NCBI RefSeq assembly: GCF_001279525.1 | Contig: NZ_LGDY01000091.1 | Span: forward strand, 831,974-895,973 | Length of the DNA stretch: 64,000 bases | Direction: 5' to 3' | Source: Nocardia sp. NRRL S-836 | GTDB lineage: Bacteria > Actinomycetota > Actinomycetes > Mycobacteriales > Pseudonocardiaceae | In this document: positions 41,977-48,498 of the stretch, one piece after another | Layout: each line of letters begins with the position of its first letter | Position numbering within the stretch: position 1 is the first letter of the stretch | Notes under the pieces: generated by a model | What the model was told of the DNA's origin: nothing | The model's database searches: none | Seen by the model: the letters and a program-made list of their open reading frames with translations, nothing else | Position numbers and translations under genes: made by a program

Positions 41977-42000
41977 TTGTGGTAACGCCGGTTACCACAA
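41977..42000. promoter_or_regulatory. Perfect operator-like palindrome before the lipase gene
   Basis: TTGTGGTAAC (41977-41986) and GTTACCACAA (41991-42000) are perfect ten-base arms around GCCG. The site ends 12 bases before the lipase ATG, so a bound dimeric repressor would block transcription or initiation. No regulator of obvious match is adjacent, although a broken TetR gene lies downstream. Confidence 0.6.
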
Positions 42001-42012
42001 AGGGGTCCACCG

Positions 42013-43143
42013 ATGCAGCTCCGCACCGTGCTCGCCGCCGTTCTCCTGCTGTCCGCCCTGGTCACGCCCGCCGCGGCAGCCGCACCGGGCGATCTGCTCA
42101 GCAGCCGGGAGGTGGCCTGGCACCCCGAGCCGCTCAGGACCCTGCCCGCCCCGGTGAAGGCCTATGACATCCGCTACCGCTCCACGTCCGCGACCGGTGC
42201 CGGCACCGTCGTCTCCGGCATGGTGCTCGTGTCGCCGCTGCCGTGGCCGAACGGGCCGCGGCCGGTCGTCGCCTACGCCATGGGCACGCAGGGGCTGGCC
42301 GATCGATGTGCGCCGTCGCGGCAGCTGCAGAACGGCACCGAGGTGGAGATCGCCTTCCTGGCGCACGCGATGTTCCAGGGGTGGGCCGTGGCGGTCACCG
42401 ACTACGAAGGCCTTGGCACGCCAGGAGATCACACCTATGCGGTCGCACGGTCCGAGGGCCGCGCACTGCTCGACGTCGCCAGGGCGGCGGGCAGCGTGCC
42501 CGGACTGTCGAAGGACGCGCCGGTCGGCGTTTTCGGTTACTCGCAGGGAGGTCAGGCCGCGTCGTCGGCGGCGGAGCAGTGGCGGTCGTACGCGCCGGAC
42601 GTGAACGTCGTCGGTGTCGCGGCCGGTGGCGTGCCGGCCGACCTCGCCGCGGTGGCGAAGTTCAACGACGGCAACGCCGGGTCGGGGCTGGTGTTCGCGG
42701 CAGCCGCGGGGTACGCGTCGGCCTATCCCGAACTGCCCCTGGCGGACGTGCTGACCGCGCGCGGCAAGCAGGTGGTCGACCGGATCCGCAGCTCGTGCGT
42801 CGCGGAGATCGCCCTCGTCGCACCGTTCACGCGCCTCGACGCGCTGACCACGCGACCGGACGTCATCCGGGACCCGTTGTGGCAGAAGAGGTTGAGGGAG
42901 AACACCCTCGGCTCGGTCAAGCCGGCCGCACCGGTCTACCTCTACCACGGCACGCTCGACGAGCTGATCCCGTTCAGCGTCGGGCAGGAGCTGCGTTCGC
43001 GGTGGTGCTCGCTCGGCGCGGACGTGCAGTGGACGCCGTTGCCGCTCGCCGGGCACATCGCCGCCGTCAGTGCGTGGGGCACCAACGCGATGAGCTGGCT
43101 CGGTGACCGGTTCGCCGGTCGGGTCACCCGACCGAACTGCTGA
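42013..43143 (+). CDS. Secreted lipase/esterase (LIP family)
   Basis: A 376-residue secreted alpha/beta hydrolase of the secretory-lipase family. Signal peptide about 1-23 (ends AAAA-APG). The nucleophile is the Ser in GVFGYSQGGQA, the acid is in YHGTLDELIPF, and the His in LAGHIAAV. Cys pairs in DRCAPSR/SSCVAEI and RWCSLG/RPNC are likely disulfides. It should hydrolyse triacylglycerols or other esters outside the cell. ATG 42013 with GGGG nearby. It may be controlled by the palindrome just upstream. It overlaps the 89-residue minus-strand gene tail-to-tail by 20 bases. Confidence 0.9.
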   Translation: MQLRTVLAAVLLLSALVTPAAAAAPGDLLSSREVAWHPEPLRTLPAPVKAYDIRYRSTSATGAGTVVSGMVLVSPLPWPNGPRPVVAYAMGTQGLADRCAPSRQLQNGTEVEIAFLAHAMFQGWAVAVTDYEGLGTPGDHTYAVARSEGRALLDVARAAGSVPGLSKDAPVGVFGYSQGGQAASSAAEQWRSYAPDVNVVGVAAGGVPADLAAVAKFNDGNAGSGLVFAAAAGYASAYPELPLADVLTARGKQVVDRIRSSCVAEIALVAPFTRLDALTTRPDVIRDPLWQKRLRENTLGSVKPAAPVYLYHGTLDELIPFSVGQELRSRWCSLGADVQWTPLPLAGHIAAVSAWGTNAMSWLGDRFAGRVTRPNC

Positions 43144-43393
43144 TCAACGCGGCGGCGAGGGCCGGGAACCAGGCCACCGGCGCGAGCGCGGCGTGCAGCA
43201 GCGGGAGCGGCCTCTTCGCCGTGTACCTGACGGCCTGGAGGTAGGCGTTGCCGGTCGCGTCCGGGTTGCGCCTGCGCCAGCCCTTCACCACCAGCGTGTC
43301 GCCGAAGGTGTTGTGCAGCGTCAGCACGGCGAACCCGAGCCGGTGGACCAGGCGGGGCGCCGATCTTCGCGCTCTCAGCAGCCGCACCAGCAT
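43124..43393 (-). CDS. Small hypothetical membrane-associated protein, possibly truncated
   Basis: An 89-residue protein of unknown function. Two weakly hydrophobic parts (HRLGFAVLTLHNTFGDTLVV, ALAPVAWFPALAAALI) flank a basic middle (GWRRRNPDATGNAYLQAVRY). From ATG 43393 the frame is open about 14 codons further upstream and encodes GWILNTLVGLV, which looks like the missing half of a membrane helix, before meeting a stop; that junction is where the TetR remnant begins. The gene may therefore have lost its true start. Coding bias supports translation, but homology is not recognised. Confidence 0.45.
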   Translation of the reverse strand: MLVRLLRARRSAPRLVHRLGFAVLTLHNTFGDTLVVKGWRRRNPDATGNAYLQAVRYTAKRPLPLLHAALAPVAWFPALAAALISSSVG

Positions 43394-43428
43394 TACGAGT
43401 CCGACCAGTGTGTTGAGGATCCACCCGA

Positions 43429-43664
43429 GCGCTCACGGCGATCGACCTGCTCGGCACGGAGGGGGCTGCGGGGGCTGACGCACGCGCGGGTGGACGAGAG
43501 GGCCGGCCTGCCGAAGGGCTCGACGTCGGCGCGCGGAACCCGGTGGCGGCGGCCGATGCGATCGGCGCGTGCTTCCAGGGATGTTCCTGCAGCGGTTCGC
43601 GCGCGGGGAGGAGGTCGAGCCACGGCCGTTGCTGGAGATCGTCGTGCGAGGTGCGCTGGCCTGA
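43429..43664 (+). pseudogene. TetR-family regulator remnant, frameshifted and internally deleted
   Basis: Pieces of a TetR-type regulator are spread over three frames: ALTAIDLLGTEGAAG (helix 1) in one frame, GLTHARVDERAGLPKGSTS (the helix-turn-helix) in the next after a shift near 43470, NPVAAADAIGACFQ in the third, and MFLQRFARGEEVEPRPLLEIVVRGALA ending at a stop at 43662-43664 (in parts: MFLQRFARGEEVEPRP, LLEIVVRGALA), which looks like the C-terminus. Intact members are about 190-200 residues; only about 75 codons remain, so most of the ligand domain is deleted. It occupies most of the 295-base gap before the dehydrogenase gene. Confidence 0.6.
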
Positions 43665-43688
43665 CCCGCGTTCTGCCATGATCGGCTG

Positions 43689-44630
43689 ATGAAGTGCGTG
43701 GTGCTGGACGACTACCAGGGCGTGGCGCTGTCCAACGCGGACTGGTCGGGCCTCGACGTGACCGTGCTCCGCGAGCACCTCGACGACCCGGCACCGGCGC
43801 TGCACGACGCCGAATGCGTCGTGGTCATGCGTGAGCGCACGCCGTTCGCCGCCGCCCTCTTCGCCCGCCTGCCCCACCTCAGGCTGTTGATCACGAGCGG
43901 CATGCGCAACGCCGCGATCGACCTCGAAGCCGCCGCGCGCCACGGCGTCACGGTCTGCGGCACCGGCAGCGCCAAGACCCCGCCGACCGAACTCACCTGG
44001 GCGTTGATCCTCGGCCTCGCACGGCACCTGGTGACCGAGAACAACGCCTTCCGCGCCGGCGGTCCGTGGCAGAGCACCGTCGGCGTCGACCTCGCGGGGC
44101 GCACGCTGGGGCTGCTCGGCTTCGGCAAGCTCGGCACCGCGGTCGGCTGCATCGGCAGGGCGTTCGGCATGGACGTCGTCGCGTGGAGCCCGAACCTGAC
44201 CGCCGACCGCACCGGGGCCGAGGGCGTGCGGCTCGCCGACGGCCTGCACGACCTGCTGCGGCAGAGCGACTTCGCGTCCGTCCACCTCGTCCTCGGCGAC
44301 CGCAGCCGCGGCCTGGTCGACGCGGCCGCGCTGGCCTGCCTGAAGCCGTCCGCCTTCCTGGTCAACACCTCCCGTGCCGCCATCGTGGATGGTGCCGCGC
44401 TGCTGGACGTGCTGCGCGCCGGCCGGATCGCGGGTGCGGGGCTGGACGTGTTCGAGGTCGAGCCGCTGCCGTTGGCCGATGAACTGCGCACGCTCCCGAA
44501 CGTGCTCGCCACCCCGCACCTCGGCTACGTCACCGAGGCCAACTACCGCACCTACTTCGAGGAGGCCGTCGAGGACGTCCACGCGTTCCTCCGCGGCGCG
44601 CCCGTCCGGGAGCTGACCCGCTCCCGGTAG
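43689..44630 (+). CDS. D-2-hydroxyacid dehydrogenase family protein
   Basis: A 313-residue NAD-dependent dehydrogenase of the D-isomer-specific type. The Rossmann motif is LGLLGFGKLGTAVG; the catalytic set is Arg in NTSRAAIVDGAAL, Glu in FEVEPLP and His in TPHLGYVTE. The N-terminal substrate domain (about 1-95) includes CVVVMRERTPF and LLITSGMRNAAIDL. Members reduce 2-oxoacids or oxidise phosphoglycerate-like substrates; this branch is not assigned. ATG 43689. It is the first intact gene after the TetR remnant and is probably transcribed alone. Confidence 0.9.
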   Translation: MKCVVLDDYQGVALSNADWSGLDVTVLREHLDDPAPALHDAECVVVMRERTPFAAALFARLPHLRLLITSGMRNAAIDLEAAARHGVTVCGTGSAKTPPTELTWALILGLARHLVTENNAFRAGGPWQSTVGVDLAGRTLGLLGFGKLGTAVGCIGRAFGMDVVAWSPNLTADRTGAEGVRLADGLHDLLRQSDFASVHLVLGDRSRGLVDAAALACLKPSAFLVNTSRAAIVDGAALLDVLRAGRIAGAGLDVFEVEPLPLADELRTLPNVLATPHLGYVTEANYRTYFEEAVEDVHAFLRGAPVRELTRSR

Positions 44631-44692
44631 GAGCGCACCGTTCCCGGCCGGACCTCTAGGCCGCTGAACCTACCCGTAGTAAGTTCGGCCGC

Positions 44693-45145
44693 ATGACCCC
44701 TGACGCCTCCGCGCACATCGACGTTGCCGCTCCGCCCGCACGGGTGTTCGACCTGGTCAGCGACCTGCGTGGCCTCAGCGGCGTGGCCGAGGAGTACTCC
44801 GGCGGCCGCTGGCTCAACGCGGCCGGCCCCCGCGTCGGCGCCCGGTTCCGCGGCGTGAACCGGCGTGGCCGGCGGGTGTGGCCGACGGTTGCCACCGTGA
44901 CCGACTGCTCCGAGTCGCGGTTCGCGTTCGAGGTCCGCTCGTTCGGGCTGGCGGTGTCGCGGTGGCAGTACGACATCGAGGCGACCGAGTCGGGGTGCCG
45001 GGTCACCGAGTCCACATGGGACCGCCGACCGGGGTGGTACAAGCCGATCACGGCGCTGGCGACCGGCGTGCGGGACCGGGCCGTGACGAACCAGCGCAAC
45101 ATCGAGGCGACGCTGCGGCGGCTCAAGGTGGCGGCGGAGGCGTGA
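44693..45145 (+). CDS. SRPBCC (polyketide cyclase/dehydrase-like) protein
   Basis: A 150-residue START/Bet v1-fold protein: SAHIDVAAPPARVFDLVSDLRGL at the first strand and helix, VGARFRGVNRRGRRVWPTVATVTD, and the C-terminal helix NQRNIEATLRRLKVAAEA. Such proteins bind hydrophobic ligands in a deep cavity; the ligand here is unknown. Despite the family name there is no link to the synthase cluster 11 kb away. ATG 44693. It converges on a lipoprotein gene with a hairpin between. Confidence 0.85.
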   Translation: MTPDASAHIDVAAPPARVFDLVSDLRGLSGVAEEYSGGRWLNAAGPRVGARFRGVNRRGRRVWPTVATVTDCSESRFAFEVRSFGLAVSRWQYDIEATESGCRVTESTWDRRPGWYKPITALATGVRDRAVTNQRNIEATLRRLKVAAEA

Positions 45146-45182
45146 GACCGGGTGCGTCGAGCACCACGCGGTTCGCGCGGAC

Positions 45183-45227
45183 ACCAATGATCAGGACGAC
45201 CATCTTTTTGTAGTCCTGATCATTGGT
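45183..45227. terminator. Perfect 15-base inverted repeat between convergent genes
   Basis: ACCAATGATCAGGAC (45183-45197) and GTCCTGATCATTGGT (45213-45227) pair perfectly around a 15-base loop that contains TTTTT. The position between two convergent genes suits a bidirectional terminator. The long loop and AT-rich arms are unlike the other GC-stem terminators here, so it may be a small repeat element instead. Confidence 0.6.
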
Positions 45228-45238
45228 CACAACCTCGA

Positions 45239-45796
45239 TCAGCCGTTTTTCGGAACTAGCTCACCCAGATTGATTTCCTGTGACTTTCCGCCCGGTCCGC
45301 TGAAAGTCACCTTGGTACCGGCGAGTTTCTCGAACACGGCGACATTCGCTTCGACATTGACCGTGGTCGTCCCGTCGGTGGCCTTGTCGAACGAGTCGGG
45401 CACCAACGCGGAAACACGCGGTGCCTCACCGAGCTGATCCGATTCAGCCAGGTAGATCCCGATTCCGGTGAGCGCTTCTTTCGTGTTGCACGTCGCCGCC
45501 ACCGCGCCGTCGGAACGTTGCACGTAAACGAGGCACAACCGCGACTGGTTGCCGTCGACGTAGTAGTAGTCGCGATCTCCCGCGGTGCGCAGGAACCTGG
45601 ACGTGCCGGGATCGGAGATCTGCCTGCCCAGCGCCGTCTCGCGCAGCTGGGTCTTGATCTCGGGTTTCAGCTCGTCCGTCGTCGTGCGCGCCCGGTGCCG
45701 CACGACGAGCCGGTCGTCTTCCGGTGCGGCGGGTCCGGCGGTGCATCCGGCTGCCACCAGCAGCGCCACGACCCCCATCAGCAGCCTGGCCAGCAC
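45239..45796 (-). CDS. Hypothetical lipoprotein
   Basis: A 185-residue lipoprotein with lipobox LVAAGC (Cys at about residue 18). The mature part has a charged helical stretch (TTTDELKPEIKTQLRETALG), then beta-rich sequence with one Cys pair (RLCLVY, ATCNTK). I do not recognise the family. GTG 45796 is preceded by GGGGGG; ATG 45778 would leave too short a signal. Its base composition is somewhat lower in GC than neighbouring genes, shared with the secreted protein gene upstream (45852-46298). Confidence 0.75.
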   Translation of the reverse strand: MLARLLMGVVALLVAAGCTAGPAAPEDDRLVVRHRARTTTDELKPEIKTQLRETALGRQISDPGTSRFLRTAGDRDYYYVDGNQSRLCLVYVQRSDGAVAATCNTKEALTGIGIYLAESDQLGEAPRVSALVPDSFDKATDGTTTVNVEANVAVFEKLAGTKVTFSGPGGKSQEINLGELVPKNG

Positions 45797-45817
45797 TTCA
45801 TCCCCCCAAAAACAGGA

Positions 45818-45845
45818 GGGGGGTGCCCGTCACCGAGCACCCCCC
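45818..45845 (-). terminator. Intrinsic terminator of the secreted-protein gene
   Basis: On the minus strand GGGGGGTGC, a ten-base loop and GCACCCCCC are followed by TCCTG and then TTTTT, a classical rho-independent signal. It begins seven bases after the stop of the 45852-46298 gene and separates it from the lipoprotein gene on the same strand. Confidence 0.85.
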
Positions 45846-45851
45846 GAACTG

Positions 45852-46298
45852 TCAGTCGCGGACGTAGTCGCAGGTCGCGGACGACGTCGCGGACGACGAA
45901 CGGTTCCAGCACAGCGCCCACGCGGTGGTGCTCGGGATCGTCTTGTAGACGTAGCCCGTCCCGTTGACGACGTGGAACTTCGAGCCGCCGCTCTCCATGT
46001 AGATGCCGATGGGCAGCGAGCCGCCCTCGTACATCTCGTTGTAGTGCTTGCTCGCCGTGCTGTAGTTCGTGTACGCCGTGGCGGGCCGCACCGTGTTGCA
46101 CCAGTAGCGCACCCGCGGTGAACCGACCGTGCACCCCATGGCCTGCACGTCACCGGCTTGGACCTGCGCGGTCGCCGTCGGTGCGGAATTCGTCGGCGTG
46201 GAACTCGTCGTGTCGGCGAATGCGGCGGGAGCCATCCCCATGGCGCCCAGCGCGAGAGCCGCGAAACCCGCGGCAACGCCTTGCTTGAAGCTGATCAA
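45852..46298 (-). CDS. Small secreted protein of unknown function, TTG start
   Basis: A 148-residue exported protein. The signal peptide (about 1-28, ending PAAFA-D) is complete only from TTG 46298, which has GGGGGA just upstream; no ATG or GTG would keep the basic start, so a TTG start is inferred. A Thr/Ser/Ala-rich spacer (about 30-48) leads to a compact domain with four Cys (MGCTVG, YWCNTV, ALCWNR, ATCDYV), probably two disulfides, and many Tyr/Ser/Thr. I do not recognise the fold. It is followed by its own terminator. Confidence 0.75.
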   Translation of the reverse strand: MISFKQGVAAGFAALALGAMGMAPAAFADTTSSTPTNSAPTATAQVQAGDVQAMGCTVGSPRVRYWCNTVRPATAYTNYSTASKHYNEMYEGGSLPIGIYMESGGSKFHVVNGTGYVYKTIPSTTAWALCWNRSSSATSSATCDYVRD

Positions 46299-46508
46299 AT
46301 TATCCCCCTGGTGATCGACAACGACACTTGGTCTGATCGCGATCGAGTTCGAGGTTAGCCAGACGGTCGATGGCCGTCAAGGAAAATGGTTTCACTCGAT
46401 CGGTTGGTCGCGCGGAGTACCGGTTGGCTGGAATTGTCAAAATGTCGCGGATCGGCCTGGCGGGTGTGGTAGCGGGCCGCTCGCGCTGTCTGCCGGCCGG
46501 CCCGCCTG

Positions 46509-46538
46509 CGGGTCACCGGTTCTGCCGCCGGGTCACCG
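46509..46538 (+). promoter_or_regulatory. 20-base-period direct repeat upstream of the DPBB gene
   Basis: CGGGTCACCG occurs at 46509-46518 and again at 46529-46538, exactly 20 bases apart, so both face the same side of the helix. It lies 29 bases upstream of the DasR-like box and about 110 bases before the gene start. The 346-base gap 46299-46645 contains no other feature that I can support apart from AT-rich promoter-like sequence at 46546-46560. A response-regulator site is possible. Confidence 0.4.
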
Positions 46539-46566
46539 CCTCAGCCTTAAATATGTTTAAACCATT

Positions 46567-46580
46567 GTGGTCTAGACCGC
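46567..46580. promoter_or_regulatory. DasR-type (dre-like) operator
   Basis: GTGGTCTAGACCGC matches the core of the DasR-responsive element (consensus built around TGGTCTAGACCA) with one changed base at the end of the core. DasR is the GntR-family N-acetylglucosamine regulator of streptomycetes and relatives. The box lies 66-79 bases upstream of the DPBB-protein ATG, just after the AT-rich TTAAATATGTTTAA stretch, where binding would overlap the promoter. No GntR gene is nearby; DasR is normally encoded at a distant locus. Confidence 0.65.
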
Positions 46581-46645
46581 GTTGAACCTCTTCCGTGACC
46601 TTCCCGTAGTCCTCGGTACAACCCGATCACCCCGAGGAGACACGA

Positions 46646-47476
46646 ATGGGCGCTCGACACCGCAAGCCCGCCATGATCGGCGCGGGCGCCATGCTCGCGG
46701 TCGCTGCTGTCGCCGGTGGCATCTTCGCCTTCAGCGGCACCGACTCGAACGCGGCCGAGGACTGCGGCGGACTCGACCAGGCCCTGCGGAACAACCTGAA
46801 CTTCATCGCAGGGCAGCAGGCGAACCCGGACGCGCAGTCCGACGCCCGCATCGAGAACCGGCAGGCGGTCGTGAACCTGATCAACCAGCGGCGTGCGGCC
46901 GCCGGTTGTGGCGGCAACGTCCAGGCCAAGCCGGAGGCCGGCCAGGCGGCTGTGTCCGGTGAGGACTGTGGTGGCCTGGACAAGGCGTTGCAGAACAACC
47001 TGAGTTTCATCGCCGGTCAGAAGGCGAACCCGGACGCGCAGTCCCCGGCGCGCATCGCGAACCGGCAGGCCGTGGTCGACCTCATCCAGCAGCGGCGCAA
47101 GGCGGCGGGCTGCAAGGGTGACGGCGGCGCGGCGCAGGGCGGCAACCAGGGCAACGCCGGCAACCAGGCCACGGCCCAGCCCGCACCGCAGCAGCCCGGC
47201 GCAAACCAGGGCGACAACGGCGCGTCCGGCCGGCAGGTGTGCAACGGCTCCACGGTCACGCTGTCCGGCGAGGGCGGTGCTCCCGCCGCGTCGAGCGGTG
47301 AGTTCCCGATCGGCACCACGCTCAAGGTGACGAACCTGGACAACAACAGGTCCACCACCGTGAAGGTCGCGTCGGTGTCCGGCAGCTGCGTGCTGCTGAA
47401 CAACGCGGCGTTCGAGCAGGTGCGCGAGCCGGGCAAGTTCCTGATCCGCCGGGCGGTCATCGAAAAGATCGGCTGA
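46646..47476 (+). CDS. Exported protein: two helical repeats plus RlpA-like double-psi beta-barrel
   Basis: A 276-residue exported protein. An N-terminal membrane/signal segment (about 8-30) is followed by two copies of a helical unit of about 50 residues, each bounded by Cys: EDCGGLDQALRNNLNFIAGQ to RAAAGC (about 38-88) and EDCGGLDKALQNNLSFIAGQ to RKAAGC (about 106-155). A Gln/Asn/Gly-rich linker leads to a C-terminal double-psi beta-barrel (about 195-276; EFPIGTTLKVTNLDNNRS, REPGKFLIRRAVIEKI). The catalytic Asp and surrounding RGPF motif of lytic RlpA proteins are not seen, so it may only bind wall glycans. ATG 46646 follows GAGGAGA. The dre-like box suggests control by amino-sugar supply. 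Confidence 0.8.
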   Translation: MGARHRKPAMIGAGAMLAVAAVAGGIFAFSGTDSNAAEDCGGLDQALRNNLNFIAGQQANPDAQSDARIENRQAVVNLINQRRAAAGCGGNVQAKPEAGQAAVSGEDCGGLDKALQNNLSFIAGQKANPDAQSPARIANRQAVVDLIQQRRKAAGCKGDGGAAQGGNQGNAGNQATAQPAPQQPGANQGDNGASGRQVCNGSTVTLSGEGGAPAASSGEFPIGTTLKVTNLDNNRSTTVKVASVSGSCVLLNNAAFEQVREPGKFLIRRAVIEKIG

Positions 47477-47511
47477 CGACGGAACAGAACCGTCAGTCCA
47501 CTCAGGACAGA

Positions 47512-47553
47512 CGGGAACGGGTGCCCTCAGGCGTGCGAGGGCACCCGTTCCCG
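47512..47553. terminator. 17-base perfect hairpin between convergent genes
   Basis: CGGGAACGGGTGCCCTC (47512-47528) and GAGGGCACCCGTTCCCG (47537-47553) pair without mismatch around an eight-base loop. It starts 36 bases after the DPBB stop; a smaller hairpin, GACGG/CCGTC, lies between. No U-tract follows. Likely a bidirectional terminator for this gene and the convergent XRE gene. Confidence 0.75.
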
Positions 47554-47632
47554 CGAAAGAACTTCCCCCACAGCCGAAGACAGCTCGAATGTGAACGCTG
47601 ATGACCTCTCCGTCAATTCGCGGAGTTCCGGC

Positions 47633-48484
47633 TCACCAGGTCCATTCGAAGCCGCGCACACCGGGCTGCACGTCGAGCGTCACGTCCAGCAACGTCCGCT
47701 CCGGCGGGACGGCCGAGCCGTCGGCCAGCTGCCTCACCGAGGCGGGCGGTGTGCCCTCGAACGTCACCTCCAGCACGTACTCCCGCGTGGGCAGCCGGAA
47801 CTTGCGCTCGTAGCTCGTCGCGGGCGGGTACGGCGCCCGGTTCACGAGCTCGTGCTCGACCACGATGCTCTCGCCCTTGCGCAGCACCCGGTCGAACAGC
47901 AGCTCCACGACCAGGAACCCCTGCGCCTCGTCGCGCACCTCACGGCCGACCGTGCAGTGCTTCAACGCGCTGACCAGCGGCAACGGCCGATCGCGCTGGT
48001 CGACGTGCATGATCACGACCCACCGGTCCGGTCCGTTCATCGACGCCGACAGCACCTGCCGTGACCGGAAGCTGCGTTCGGTGCGGTCGGTGCCCACGGT
48101 CACGAAGTCGTGCTGGCTCACCCGGAGCAGCTGGTCGTCCCAGCGGGTTTCCACGTCGTCGAGGGCCAGTTCGACGTGCCACGGGTCCGGCCAGAACGCC
48201 GACATGGGCGCCGGTGCCGTGCGCAGCCAACGACCGCGCGGCCCGGGTGGGCCGAGCAGCTCCGACAGGTGGCCCGGCGGCAGGTGCAGGATGTGTTCCA
48301 AGTGGACGATGGCCTGCAGCGACGCCTTGCGGCCCGGTTTGCTGCGGCCGGACTGCCAGCAGCTCAGCGTCGCCGGTGAAACGGAAACGCCGTGCTGGGA
48401 AAGGTGCTCGCGGATGCGCTCCAGACCGAGACCACGATTTGTGATCGCTGTCCGGAGCGCCACCGCGAACTCGTCCACGGGCAC
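47633..48484 (-). CDS. XRE-type helix-turn-helix regulator
   Basis: A 283-residue protein. The N-terminal 75 residues form a Cro/C1-type helix-turn-helix: FAVALRTAITNRGLGLERIREHL, VSVSPATLSCWQSGRSKPGRKASLQAI (in parts: SVSPATLSCWQSGRSKPGR) and LEHILHLPPGHL. The remaining 200 residues are beta-rich (RWVVIMHVDQRDRPLPLV, GFLVVELLFDRVLRKGESIVVEHEL) and may be a ligand or interaction domain specific to actinomycetes. GTG 48484 or GTG 48478. Its start is only 15 bases after the stop of the giant gene on the same strand, so the two may be co-transcribed, making it a candidate regulator of that locus. Confidence 0.82.
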   Translation of the reverse strand: MPVDEFAVALRTAITNRGLGLERIREHLSQHGVSVSPATLSCWQSGRSKPGRKASLQAIVHLEHILHLPPGHLSELLGPPGPRGRWLRTAPAPMSAFWPDPWHVELALDDVETRWDDQLLRVSQHDFVTVGTDRTERSFRSRQVLSASMNGPDRWVVIMHVDQRDRPLPLVSALKHCTVGREVRDEAQGFLVVELLFDRVLRKGESIVVEHELVNRAPYPPATSYERKFRLPTREYVLEVTFEGTPPASVRQLADGSAVPPERTLLDVTLDVQPGVRGFEWTW

Positions 48485-48498
48485 AAACTAAAGCATTC

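Noticed and set aside
44693..45145. Linking the polyketide-cyclase-like SRPBCC protein to the lipid synthase cluster.
   Set aside because: It lies 11 kb away in another transcription unit, and the family binds many unrelated ligands.
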